DNA from: Candidatus Aminicenans sakinawicola JGI OTU-1
GTDB lineage: Bacteria; Acidobacteriota; Aminicenantia; Aminicenantales; Aminicenantaceae
Reading direction: 5' to 3'
Assembly: GCA_000493965.1 (NCBI GenBank)
Contig: AWNV01000013.1
Coordinates: forward strand, 43,701-64,126
DNA length: 20,426 nt
The position numbers and the translations under genes are program-made. Below, in pieces: positions 1 to 7,300 of the stretch. Position 1 is the stretch's first letter, and each line of letters starts with the position of its first letter. The notes below the pieces were generated by a model. It saw nothing but the letters and a program-made list of their open reading frames with translations, was not told the DNA's origin and did not search any database.

Positions 1-1681
1 CATCTTTTCTTTTTACAACTCCTATTAATTTCTTATCTTTCAAAATAGCAATTTCAGCCACATCTTCGTGGCCAAAGATTTTCATGGCTTGCTCAAGATT
101 GTCTTTATAGTCAAGATTGATAGCCTGGACAGCCAGGTCCTGGGCAATAACAAAGGATGCGAGAAGGTCCTTTTCGAGCATGAGTTTCTTCAGTTGATTG
201 AGGGGAAAACAGCCAACGTAGTTATTTTCAGGATCGACTATCTGGAAAGAGTGATGTTTGCCTCCGATGGCGAGGTTGATAATATTCCCTACATGCTCTG
301 CATTGAGAAAAACTTGATAATCTTGACTTATAAAATCCTTTACAGAAAGTGCCCTAAGAATATTCATCTCTCTTCCTTCTTTGAAAAGTATCCCTCTCCG
401 TTTTAGTTTCATTGTGTATATAGATTCTTTCTGGAGACCTGCTGCCATGAAAGAGGAGATGATACAGGAAAGCATGAGCGGCAGTATGATTTTATAGTCA
501 TTTGTAAGTTCAAAGATAATAATAATTGCAGTGATGGGAGCATGAGTTGCAGCAGCAGCCACGGCTCCCATTCCAACAAGAGAAAAACCCCCTGGGGAGG
601 AAATAGAATTTGGAAATACAGAATGAAAAATAGATCCGACGAAGTTCCCGCTCATGGCACCGATAAATAGAGAAGGTGCGAATATCCCGCCGGACCCTCC
701 GGATCCCAATGTTAAAGAAGTACTTATAATCTTTGCGAACACAAGAAGCAGGGCAAGCAAAATACCAGTCTGGGTTTTGAGGCAAATATCGATTGAATCA
801 TAGCCCAGGCCGAGTATCTGGGGAAGTCCTAACCCAAGCAACCCAACCATGAGGCCGCCCATAACCGGTTTTACAAGAGGATGAATTCGCAGACTGTCAA
901 ATTTGTCCTCAAAAAAATAGATGCTTTTAATAAAAATAATGGCGATTAATCCACTCATTATTCCCAGCAGTATGTAAGGTCCGATTTCATATATACTGCT
1001 GAGTGTGTAAGCGGGGACGTCGAATGCTGAAAAATCTCCTGTGATAGAGCGGGAAGTAAAAGTTGCAATGACTGAGGCGATGATAACTGGGCTGAAGGAA
1101 AATATCCCGAATTCTCCAAGCAGAATTTCTACGGCAAAGAGGGAACCGGCGATCGGAGCATTAAAAGTCGCTCCTATTCCCGCACCTGCTCCTGCAGCGA
1201 CAAGAGTGCGCAATCCCCTTTCATTAGTATGGAATAATCGGCCAAGAGAGGATGCAATAGTAGAGCTAATTTGTACTATCGGGCCTTCGCGTCCGACAGA
1301 CCCTCCTGAGGCGATGCAGATAGAAGATGCCAAGGCCTTCACGGCTGCAACTTTTGTGTGTATACGTCCTCCGCGGAAGACAAGTGCTTCCATGATTTCA
1401 GGCACACCATGGCCTTTTGCTTCTCTTGCTCCATAGTAGATAAAAGGACTGATAATCACGGCCCCGAGTGCTGGAATAATGACTGTTATATACCAGGGCT
1501 GGGACGAAACTGTTGAAATGATACTTGTGCCTTTCCAGAATTGGCTCTGGAAGAAATGGATCATGATTTTAAAAACAATAGATGCAAGACCTGCCACAAA
1601 GCCGACAAGAACGGCAAGAAGCGTCAGGCGAATATACTCATTGAATTCGTTGTCTTTGAAATTAAGTTTCATTTTCAGCAT
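1..1681 (-). CDS. CLC-family chloride channel/transporter with CBS region (3' end outside window)
   Basis: An integral membrane protein for chloride movement across the inner membrane. About 560 codons are visible and the frame stays open to base 1, so the C-terminus is missing. The three CLC selectivity-filter signatures are present in order: GHGVPE (usual GSGIP), GGSVGREGP with the gating glutamate, and GSGGSGGIFAP. FNAPIAG and APITAI helix motifs and a later tyrosine (KESIYTM) also fit. After the membrane part, a soluble region ending in EIAILKDKKLIGVVKRKD looks like CBS-domain sequence. At the internal proton-glutamate position (FAVEILL) the residue is Ile, so proton coupling is doubtful. 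Start: ATG at 1681, or ATG at 1672; neither has a clear ribosome binding site. It lies 16 bp downstream of the EndoQ-like gene on the same strand and is probably cotranscribed. The family call is secure; channel versus exchanger is not. Confidence 0.93.
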   Translation of the reverse strand, partial: MLKMKLNFKDNEFNEYIRLTLLAVLVGFVAGLASIVFKIMIHFFQSQFWKGTSIISTVSSQPWYITVIIPALGAVIISPFIYYGAREAKGHGVPEIMEALVFRGGRIHTKVAAVKALASSICIASGGSVGREGPIVQISSTIASSLGRLFHTNERGLRTLVAAGAGAGIGATFNAPIAGSLFAVEILLGEFGIFSFSPVIIASVIATFTSRSITGDFSAFDVPAYTLSSIYEIGPYILLGIMSGLIAIIFIKSIYFFEDKFDSLRIHPLVKPVMGGLMVGLLGLGLPQILGLGYDSIDICLKTQTGILLALLLVFAKIISTSLTLGSGGSGGIFAPSLFIGAMSGNFVGSIFHSVFPNSISSPGGFSLVGMGAVAAAATHAPITAIIIIFELTNDYKIILPLMLSCIISSFMAAGLQKESIYTMKLKRRGILFKEGREMNILRALSVKDFISQDYQVFLNAEHVGNIINLAIGGKHHSFQIVDPENNYVGCFPLNQLKKLMLEKDLLASFVIAQDLAVQAINLDYKDNLEQAMKIFGHEDVAEIAILKDKKLIGVVKRKD

Positions 1682-1697
1682 TTTTCTTTAAGAATGA

Positions 1698-2990
1698 TTA
1701 GAAAAGCTTGAGCTGGTTTTGTGCTTCTTCTTCAGAGCTTTCATCGTTGAAGAGGCTTATTTTCCCATATGAGCCATCATAACCGGGGAGAATATTTACC
1801 TGGTCTTTTCGCATTCTCTCAATACCAAGACTTACCCTCTCCGGGTAGACTCGGTTTAAATCGGAGACGGGAACTTCTGTTAGTATATGAAATTCACTGC
1901 CAAATTCGTGAATAAAGCGAAAATAAGTTTCCCAGACACTCTTGCACTGAGCTGTTTTTTTGAGGGCCTGGGCGATGACTTCATTTAAAGGGATCAGGTT
2001 TTTGTAGGGAAGTCTTAAAGGTGATAAGCTGCCGGGTTCCCTGTCAGCAAGTTCCTCGATTCTATGCATTACACCTATTGTGACTCGTCTTCCACATTTT
2101 GGACAGATATATTTGTTCTGGATTGTTTCCTGAGGAGAGAAAAGAACATCACATTTCCGGTGGCCGTCGTAGTGGTATTTACCTTCTTGGGGGAAAAACT
2201 CTACAGTATGGAGAAATCTGTCGGGGTCCTTGCTTTTTATGGCTTCGAATAATCCTTTATAGCTTAAATCTGTATTGAAAACATTGGCTTCTCTCCCGAT
2301 CTTTGATGGTGAATGCGCATCTGAATTTGAAACAAGGGTATATTTGTCAAGTTTGGATAAACGCCAGTTCATGGGTGGATCTGAGGAAAGGCCTGTTTCC
2401 AGTGCAAAGATAAAAGGCGTCATTTCTTCGAAACATTCCTCGATAGTGTCAAAGCCCGAGTTCGCACCGAAGAGCGAAAACCAGGGGGTCCAGATATGGG
2501 CAGGAATAACTTTACAACCTGTACAGTCATTGGCTACCATTTTAACGAATTCTTTTGCATCCATGCCCAGAATGGGGCGGCCATCCGAACGAAGATTACC
2601 TATCCCGGAGAGTTTACTGTTGATTTTTTCTACAGACTCAAAATCAGGTGCAAATGTGAGAAGATGTATTTTCCGGACTTTACCATTTTTTGAGTAGATA
2701 AAACTTATTTCTGAAGAGAGAATAAATGAGATGTCTTTGCAAGAAACGTTGAAAGTATTCATGTATTCATTTTCTTGAGGAATGATATTTTTCAACTGGA
2801 ATAAGCCATTTCCTTTCGGCTCTAGTTTTTCTTTAGCTAGGAAAAGCCATTCAGGATGCGTGAAATCGCCTGTGGCGAGGAGTGATATCCCTTTTATTTT
2901 TGCCCAGTAAGCCAGGGTATCGAGAGTCATATCGCGGGAAGTTGCCCGCGAAAACTTGGAATGGATATGAAGATCAGCAATATATCTCAT
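1698..2990 (-). CDS. Endonuclease Q-like PHP-domain DNA repair nuclease
   Basis: 430 aa. The N-terminal PHP metal-binding fold shows DLHIHS (D6, H8, H10), GDFTHP (D42, H45), an IHLLTF histidine near 109, VIPAHIWTP (H165) and SNSDAHS (D224, H226). A zinc-finger-like segment follows: YHYDGHRKC (C280), then CPKCG (C296, C299) and GVMHRIEELADREPG. The C-terminal ILPGYDGSYGKI block is typical of the same family. This architecture matches endonuclease Q (archaeal Thermococcales and some bacteria), which nicks DNA 5' of deaminated bases such as uracil and hypoxanthine and at abasic sites. That activity is known of the family and inferred here. The last five residues, QLKLF, match the bacterial beta-clamp-binding consensus QL(S/D)LF. 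No good ribosome binding site precedes ATG 2990. The CLC gene follows on the same strand. Confidence 0.88.
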   Translation of the reverse strand: MRYIADLHIHSKFSRATSRDMTLDTLAYWAKIKGISLLATGDFTHPEWLFLAKEKLEPKGNGLFQLKNIIPQENEYMNTFNVSCKDISFILSSEISFIYSKNGKVRKIHLLTFAPDFESVEKINSKLSGIGNLRSDGRPILGMDAKEFVKMVANDCTGCKVIPAHIWTPWFSLFGANSGFDTIEECFEEMTPFIFALETGLSSDPPMNWRLSKLDKYTLVSNSDAHSPSKIGREANVFNTDLSYKGLFEAIKSKDPDRFLHTVEFFPQEGKYHYDGHRKCDVLFSPQETIQNKYICPKCGRRVTIGVMHRIEELADREPGSLSPLRLPYKNLIPLNEVIAQALKKTAQCKSVWETYFRFIHEFGSEFHILTEVPVSDLNRVYPERVSLGIERMRKDQVNILPGYDGSYGKISLFNDESSEEEAQNQLKLF

Positions 2991-3106
2991 AATAAATAGA
3001 TTTAAGTTTAAGGAATATACGGTTGCATTTCAAGGAAAATCATTATCTGTTTGATCTCGTTGCCGTTGACAAATAATGAGACTTTTAGCTATCATAAAAT
3101 TAGTGA

Positions 3107-3219
3107 CCTGGATTATTCACGAGCCAAGCTTGCTGCAGATGCGAGGCACAGCGCATGAAGTTGTGGTCCTTCACCACGAATGGGCTGTAACGAAGCAGAT
3201 GCAGTAAGATCGGCTCGCC
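3107..3219 (+). repeat. 113-bp dispersed repeat, copy 1
   Basis: This segment recurs inverted at 11605-11717 with 8 mismatches and no indels over 113 bp (about 93% identity by eye). It begins CCTGGATTATTCACGAGCC and ends GATCGGCTCGCC. It contains a short hairpin, GTGGT-CCTTC-ACCAC. It is visibly richer in G and C than its AT-rich surroundings. Both copies sit in intergenic DNA. An overlapping open frame on the minus strand is conserved between copies but has no ribosome binding site, so I treat the segment as a non-coding mobile-element remnant. The rest of the 396-bp gap 2991-3386 shows nothing else I can name. Confidence 0.8.
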
Positions 3220-3386
3220 GGGAAGGTAAAAAATGTCGATTATAAATAGAAGTGGCTTCCCGAATGAAAGTGTCATCATGACCTTCCTGAAAAGTAAAGT
3301 TAACATCTTGATATTAATATTGTTATCTTAAGTATCGAAATTTTTTATGAATAGTTCAGGTTGATTAAGGATCAGGAAAGGCTGAA

Positions 3387-4619
3387 GTGAAGAAGGAAAT
3401 CTTTGGGGTAGTAATATTAATTGCAGTGTTATGTTCGGTTTTTTCTTTTTATCAAGTACAGGAAGAGAGCTTGGTACTTAATGTTGAGGTTCCTGTTAGG
3501 ATTTTTGACGGGAATACTTTTGTTGACAATTTAACAATAGATGATTTTGAATTATATGAGGATAGCAAGCTCCAGGATATAGCGGCTGTCTATCTAGTCA
3601 AGAAAAAGAGCGTAGAAAGAAAGGAGGAAAGAAAAAGGTTTGCTCCTAAAACTTCAAGAAGCTTTTATCTTTGGTTTGAAATGTCAGAATACATGCCGAA
3701 ACTTGGAGAAGCCATAGATTATTTTTTCAAGAATGTGTTTTTTCCTGGAGACAGCCTTGTCTTTATAACTCCGTTGAAAGCCTATAATTTGAAAAGCGAA
3801 GCTGTTGAAATGCGATCAGAAAAAAATATTGCAAACCAGTTGAAAGGCATTATTAGAAGAGATATTACAATAGGAAATTCGGAATACAGAGCAGCACTTA
3901 AAGACCTGCAAGAAATAGTGAGGCTTATAGAAACAAAAGTGGGTGGGGAAGAGGATACCTCACGGCAAATTGAAGAAGCAACTTCGAGTGCATTCGCTGC
4001 AAGTTCAATTGAGGAAGCAGTTGCAATGTATTCAAGTGTAATGAGCAAACTGGAAAATATAAGAGATATAAACCAGGAGAAACTTTTAGACTTCGCAAAA
4101 TTTCTGAAAAATAAAGAAGGGCAGAAACAGATATTCTTATTCTATCAAAGAGAATTTCTTCCCCAAATTCGCCCGAATACATTAAGTAAATTTATAAGTG
4201 GATACCAGGACAAACCTGCATTGCTTTTTACTATGTCTGACCTTTTTCAATCCTATAAAAGAGACATTGTGATTGATGTGGAAAAGCTGAATCAGGCCTT
4301 TGCTGATTCTTCTCTTTCTATACATTTTTTATATATTAAGAAACCGGCAGACCTAAAACCAGGATTAGAGATGCAGGAAAGATCTGAAGATATTTTTCTG
4401 GCCTTCAAAGAAATGGCTCAGGCGACAGGGGGACTGACAGAAAGTACTGCAAATCCTGCATTTGCATTTAAAAGAGCCATTGAAGCTTCCGAACAATACT
4501 ATCTTCTGTATTACATGCCAAAAAATTACAGAAAAGACGGAAAATTTAAAAAGATTAAGGTTAGAGTTAAAAATAAAAAGTTCTCAGTTTCGCACCGCGC
4601 TGGATATTTCGCGAATTAG
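3387..4619 (+). CDS. VWFA-related domain exported protein
   Basis: 410 aa starting at GTG 3387, chosen because AGGAAAGG (3374-3381) lies five bases upstream. An N-terminal hydrophobic segment (residues 4-21) is a signal peptide or membrane anchor. The mature part opens with LNVEVPVRIFDG and LTIDDFELYEDSK, and ends with TGGLTES, a YYLLYYMP strand, IKVRVKNKKFS and a terminal HRAGY. These are hallmarks of the VWFA-related family common in Acidobacteriota-like bacteria, with an N-terminal strand domain before a von Willebrand factor A fold. The metal-site motif is degenerate: the usual DxSxS reads EMSEY (98-102). The middle (about 165-230) is charged and probably helical. The role is unknown; the fold suggests extracytoplasmic protein binding. 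Its stop lies 5 bp from the stop of the convergent next gene. Confidence 0.8.
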   Translation: MKKEIFGVVILIAVLCSVFSFYQVQEESLVLNVEVPVRIFDGNTFVDNLTIDDFELYEDSKLQDIAAVYLVKKKSVERKEERKRFAPKTSRSFYLWFEMSEYMPKLGEAIDYFFKNVFFPGDSLVFITPLKAYNLKSEAVEMRSEKNIANQLKGIIRRDITIGNSEYRAALKDLQEIVRLIETKVGGEEDTSRQIEEATSSAFAASSIEEAVAMYSSVMSKLENIRDINQEKLLDFAKFLKNKEGQKQIFLFYQREFLPQIRPNTLSKFISGYQDKPALLFTMSDLFQSYKRDIVIDVEKLNQAFADSSLSIHFLYIKKPADLKPGLEMQERSEDIFLAFKEMAQATGGLTESTANPAFAFKRAIEASEQYYLLYYMPKNYRKDGKFKKIKVRVKNKKFSVSHRAGYFAN

Positions 4620-4624
4620 AGATA

Positions 4625-5710
4625 CTATTTACATTCGAAATCCACAGTCTTCTTTAGAGTTTTTCCAGAAATAGTGTCTTTAATATCAATGTTAAGGATG
4701 TAAGTACCCGGCTCTAAGTCCTTTGTTTCTTTTCTTTCTTCTGTTTTTCCTTCTTTTGTGGTTTTTATAATTACTGTTCTTTTTAACGGGAGGGGTTGAC
4801 TAACCAGGAGTGCATCGTATTTTTGGGGTGCATAGCGGATGACTGCTTCTTCCCCTTTTAAAACAGAGTAAGTGATTTCGATACTTACTTTTTGAGGGTC
4901 ATCGGGATTAGGCTGAGTTCCGTAAATAAAGAAGAAAATATCAAGGTTGTCTCCTTTGGAAAAGACACGATCAAGGTTGGGTTCGATTTGAAGAATAGAA
5001 TATGTAAAGAATCCTTTATGAATATTTGTCGTTGACTCGGGTGCGGACATCTGGTTTATCTTCTTGTTAAAAAAGATAGGAGTGGTTTCGAGTTCTTCTG
5101 TGAAAGAAGCAGTGCTGGGAAGAGTAAGTTCAAAGTATTGTGTTCCGATCTTTTCCAAATTTTGGGAAGCTATAGCCATGGAAAGGAGATAATTTCCAGG
5201 AGGGAGAGGATAGCCGGTTGAGTAAATTTCTTCTTTTTCGGGTTCATAGGAATTACTATCTACTTCAAGCCCAAATGGCATATAGATTTCCTTAGTAAAA
5301 TCCCCGTCTAGCTGCTTAAACTGAAGAAAAACATGATTTTTAGTTTGAAGTTTGGGCGGGGTTAATTCGGTAGAAGACTCGAATATTTTTTCTTCTTTCT
5401 CTTTTTTGTCTTTGGGTTCTACAGCCGCAGCGGCAGAGGAAAAGCCAAGATCAGCATTTTTTATCTTAAAAAAGAATATGCTGTGAACATTTTCTCTGGC
5501 TGGGAGGTAAAGGTGTTTGGTGATTGCAAAAGGAATATCCAGCCGTGCCTCACGAGTTTGCATTCCTTCCTGGAAAACAGCTTTGACTTTATCAGGAATA
5601 AAGATTCTTTGGGCCGCGTTCTTTTTCTGAGCTGCTAAACCAGATAGCGAGGCAAGACTCAGTGTAAAGCCAAAAATAAGAACTGTGCTTATGAGAGTTT
5701 TGATTTTCAT
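4625..5710 (-). CDS. Secreted protein of unknown function
   Basis: 361 aa; I do not recognise the family. Residues 1-27 form a clear signal peptide (MKIK, a hydrophobic core, then SGLAA before QKKN), so the product is periplasmic or outer-membrane associated. There is no lipobox cysteine. The rest is rich in alternating hydrophobic strands with proline and glycine turns, for example LPPGNYLLSMAIAS and LEPGTYILNIDIKD, which suggests two or more beta-sandwich-like domains. A low-complexity stretch SSAAAAVEPKDKKEKEEK lies near residues 93-110. A single Cys sits two residues from the C-terminus. Start ATG 5710 has a strong GAGGAGGA site (5714-5721). It converges on the VWFA-related gene with 5 bp between stops, and that neighbour is also exported, so the two may act in the same compartment. 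This link is only contextual. Confidence 0.75.
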   Translation of the reverse strand: MKIKTLISTVLIFGFTLSLASLSGLAAQKKNAAQRIFIPDKVKAVFQEGMQTREARLDIPFAITKHLYLPARENVHSIFFFKIKNADLGFSSAAAAVEPKDKKEKEEKIFESSTELTPPKLQTKNHVFLQFKQLDGDFTKEIYMPFGLEVDSNSYEPEKEEIYSTGYPLPPGNYLLSMAIASQNLEKIGTQYFELTLPSTASFTEELETTPIFFNKKINQMSAPESTTNIHKGFFTYSILQIEPNLDRVFSKGDNLDIFFFIYGTQPNPDDPQKVSIEITYSVLKGEEAVIRYAPQKYDALLVSQPLPLKRTVIIKTTKEGKTEERKETKDLEPGTYILNIDIKDTISGKTLKKTVDFECK

Positions 5711-5877
5711 GTTTCCTCCTCAAATTAATATAATGCGAATAACATGCCAAATAAGCTGCTATCTTAAAATATATGTTCTTTCTCACTAAAGGAGTAAAGA
5801 GATTTTACAGAAAATAAAAAAGTAATATAACAGAACTGGACTATTTTTTCTACAAATAAATTTCTGTCCGTACGGAT

Positions 5878-6882
5878 TTATTTCCTATGAAATTTATTGA
5901 CTGCTCTTTGGTGTTCTTTGAATGAACTGCTGAAATAATGGCTGCCGTCGTTTTTCGAGACAAAATAAAGGTAGTTATTATCATCAGGATAAAGAGCGGC
6001 ACGGAGTGAATCCTTTCCGGGATTAGCGATAGGGCTTGGAGGGAGCCCTGAAAAAAGGTATGTGTTATAAGGATTGTCAAGCTTAAGGTCTTTTTTTCGA
6101 AGTCTCCCTTTAAACTTATTTTCCTGTTTGAGCACATAGATGATAGTGGGGTCACAGTCAAGTTTCATGCCAATTTTTAGACGGTTATGGAAAACAGCCG
6201 AGATTGAGCTTTTTTCCTCTTGTAGAGAGGTCTCTTTTTCTATTAGCGAGGCTAGAATCACTATTTCCCGTACTGTCATTCCAATTTCACTGGCTCTTAC
6301 CTTCCATTCTTCGGAGAATACCCTCTTGAATTGTTCGGTCAAGGCGGAAACGGTTTCTTTTGCTGTGATATTTCTGGGAAAATAATAAGTTTCGGGATAA
6401 AGATATCCTTCTAGGTTCTGTGCTTTTCTATCAAAGGAAAATATTGATTCTGTAGAAGTAGATCTTTTGAGGAAATCTTCGGCATTAAAGAGAAAAAGTG
6501 ATTCAAGAAGATCTGCTATTTCCTTTCTCGTCAACCCTTCAGGAACTGTGAAGGAGTGAAGTGCCATCTTTCCGTCTGTAAGAGTGTGCAGGACATCTTT
6601 TACAGAAACCGGAAGACTAAAGGAATATTCTCCAGCCTTTAAACTTGTATTGTGGAAAAAGAGCTCATATGCAAGGAGAAACGGCCACTCTTTTTTGATG
6701 ATTCTTTCTTCCCTGAGGTTATGGGCAATGCTTCTTGCGTTTTTTCCTTTTTCGACATAAAAAAATATTTTTTTTGCAGCATCTTTTGGAGGGGAATTTA
6801 CCTCAAAGTAAAACCAGGACGAGAAGAAAAGAATAAAGATTACTGATATTAAAAGAACCTTTCTAATGATTTTATATATCAT
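5878..6882 (-). CDS. mltG: Endolytic murein transglycosylase MltG
   Basis: 334 aa from ATG 6882. An upstream in-frame ATG at 6984 would add 34 charged residues and overlap ruvX by over 100 bp; 6882 is preferred because AAGGA lies 9 bases upstream and the overlap with ruvX is then only 11 bp. One membrane segment (about residues 9-26) anchors it, followed by a LysM-like region and the YceG catalytic domain. ILASLIEKET carries the catalytic glutamate (E215), and LDCDPTIIY and LPPSPIANPG are family signatures. It cuts nascent glycan strands in the inner-membrane/periplasm zone and so sets glycan strand length (family knowledge). Last gene of ddl-ruvX-mltG, which places two wall enzymes in one operon. 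Confidence 0.95.
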   Translation of the reverse strand: MIYKIIRKVLLISVIFILFFSSWFYFEVNSPPKDAAKKIFFYVEKGKNARSIAHNLREERIIKKEWPFLLAYELFFHNTSLKAGEYSFSLPVSVKDVLHTLTDGKMALHSFTVPEGLTRKEIADLLESLFLFNAEDFLKRSTSTESIFSFDRKAQNLEGYLYPETYYFPRNITAKETVSALTEQFKRVFSEEWKVRASEIGMTVREIVILASLIEKETSLQEEKSSISAVFHNRLKIGMKLDCDPTIIYVLKQENKFKGRLRKKDLKLDNPYNTYLFSGLPPSPIANPGKDSLRAALYPDDNNYLYFVSKNDGSHYFSSSFKEHQRAVNKFHRK

Positions 6883-7300
6883 AAGAATTTGTCCTTCTGG
6901 CTTCAAGGTAGCTTGAAAGAATAATGACAGCGGAGATTTGATCTTTGATTTGTTTTTTCTTTTTTTGTTTGAATTTTTGCTCATTGAGAATTTTTAGAGT
7001 CTGTTTTGTTGTAAGCCGCTCGTCCCAGAAAACAATAGGAAGATTCAGAGCTTTTTCCAGCCACCGGGCAAATTTTTTTGTCTTTTGGACCCTGGATCCC
7101 TGAGTTCCGTCCATTTTAAGAGGGAAGCCTATCACGATTTTGCCTATTTCGTATTGTGCAGCAAGATTTTTAAAATATTTTTTGTCCTCATCTGGATTTT
7201 TTACCTTGTATTGACCCAGTCCCTGCGCTGTGATAGATAGCTTGTCAGTCACAGCCAGGCCTATATTCTTGTCTCCGAAGTCAATCCCTAGGATTCTCAT
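6872..7300 (-). CDS. ruvX: RuvX/YqgF-family RNase H-fold nuclease
   Basis: 142 aa, normal length for the family. MRILGIDFGDKNIGLAVTD holds the first catalytic aspartate, VIGFPLKMDGTQG the middle signature, WDERLTT the conserved glutamate region, and DQISAVIILSSYLE the C-terminal aspartate. Known family roles are pre-16S rRNA 5'-end processing and Holliday-junction resolvase-like activity; the sequence cannot separate the two. Its ATG overlaps the ddl stop codon in an ATGA arrangement (7297-7300) and its 3' end overlaps mltG, indicating translational coupling within a three-gene operon. Confidence 0.94.
   Translation of the reverse strand: MRILGIDFGDKNIGLAVTDKLSITAQGLGQYKVKNPDEDKKYFKNLAAQYEIGKIVIGFPLKMDGTQGSRVQKTKKFARWLEKALNLPIVFWDERLTTKQTLKILNEQKFKQKKKKQIKDQISAVIILSSYLEARRTNSYDI

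Noticed and set aside
1041..1436. Plus-strand open frame of 131 codons
   Set aside because: It is the antisense of the CLC gene, whose filter motifs are unambiguous on the minus strand.
5867..5876. Palindrome TCCGTACGGA just after mltG
   Set aside because: It is too short to form a stable hairpin loop and has no adjacent T-run, so it was not called a terminator.
6882..6984. Longer MltG start at 6984
   Set aside because: It would overlap ruvX by more than 100 bp. The ATG at 6882 has a better-placed AAGGA, and the protein then begins just before the membrane segment as usual.
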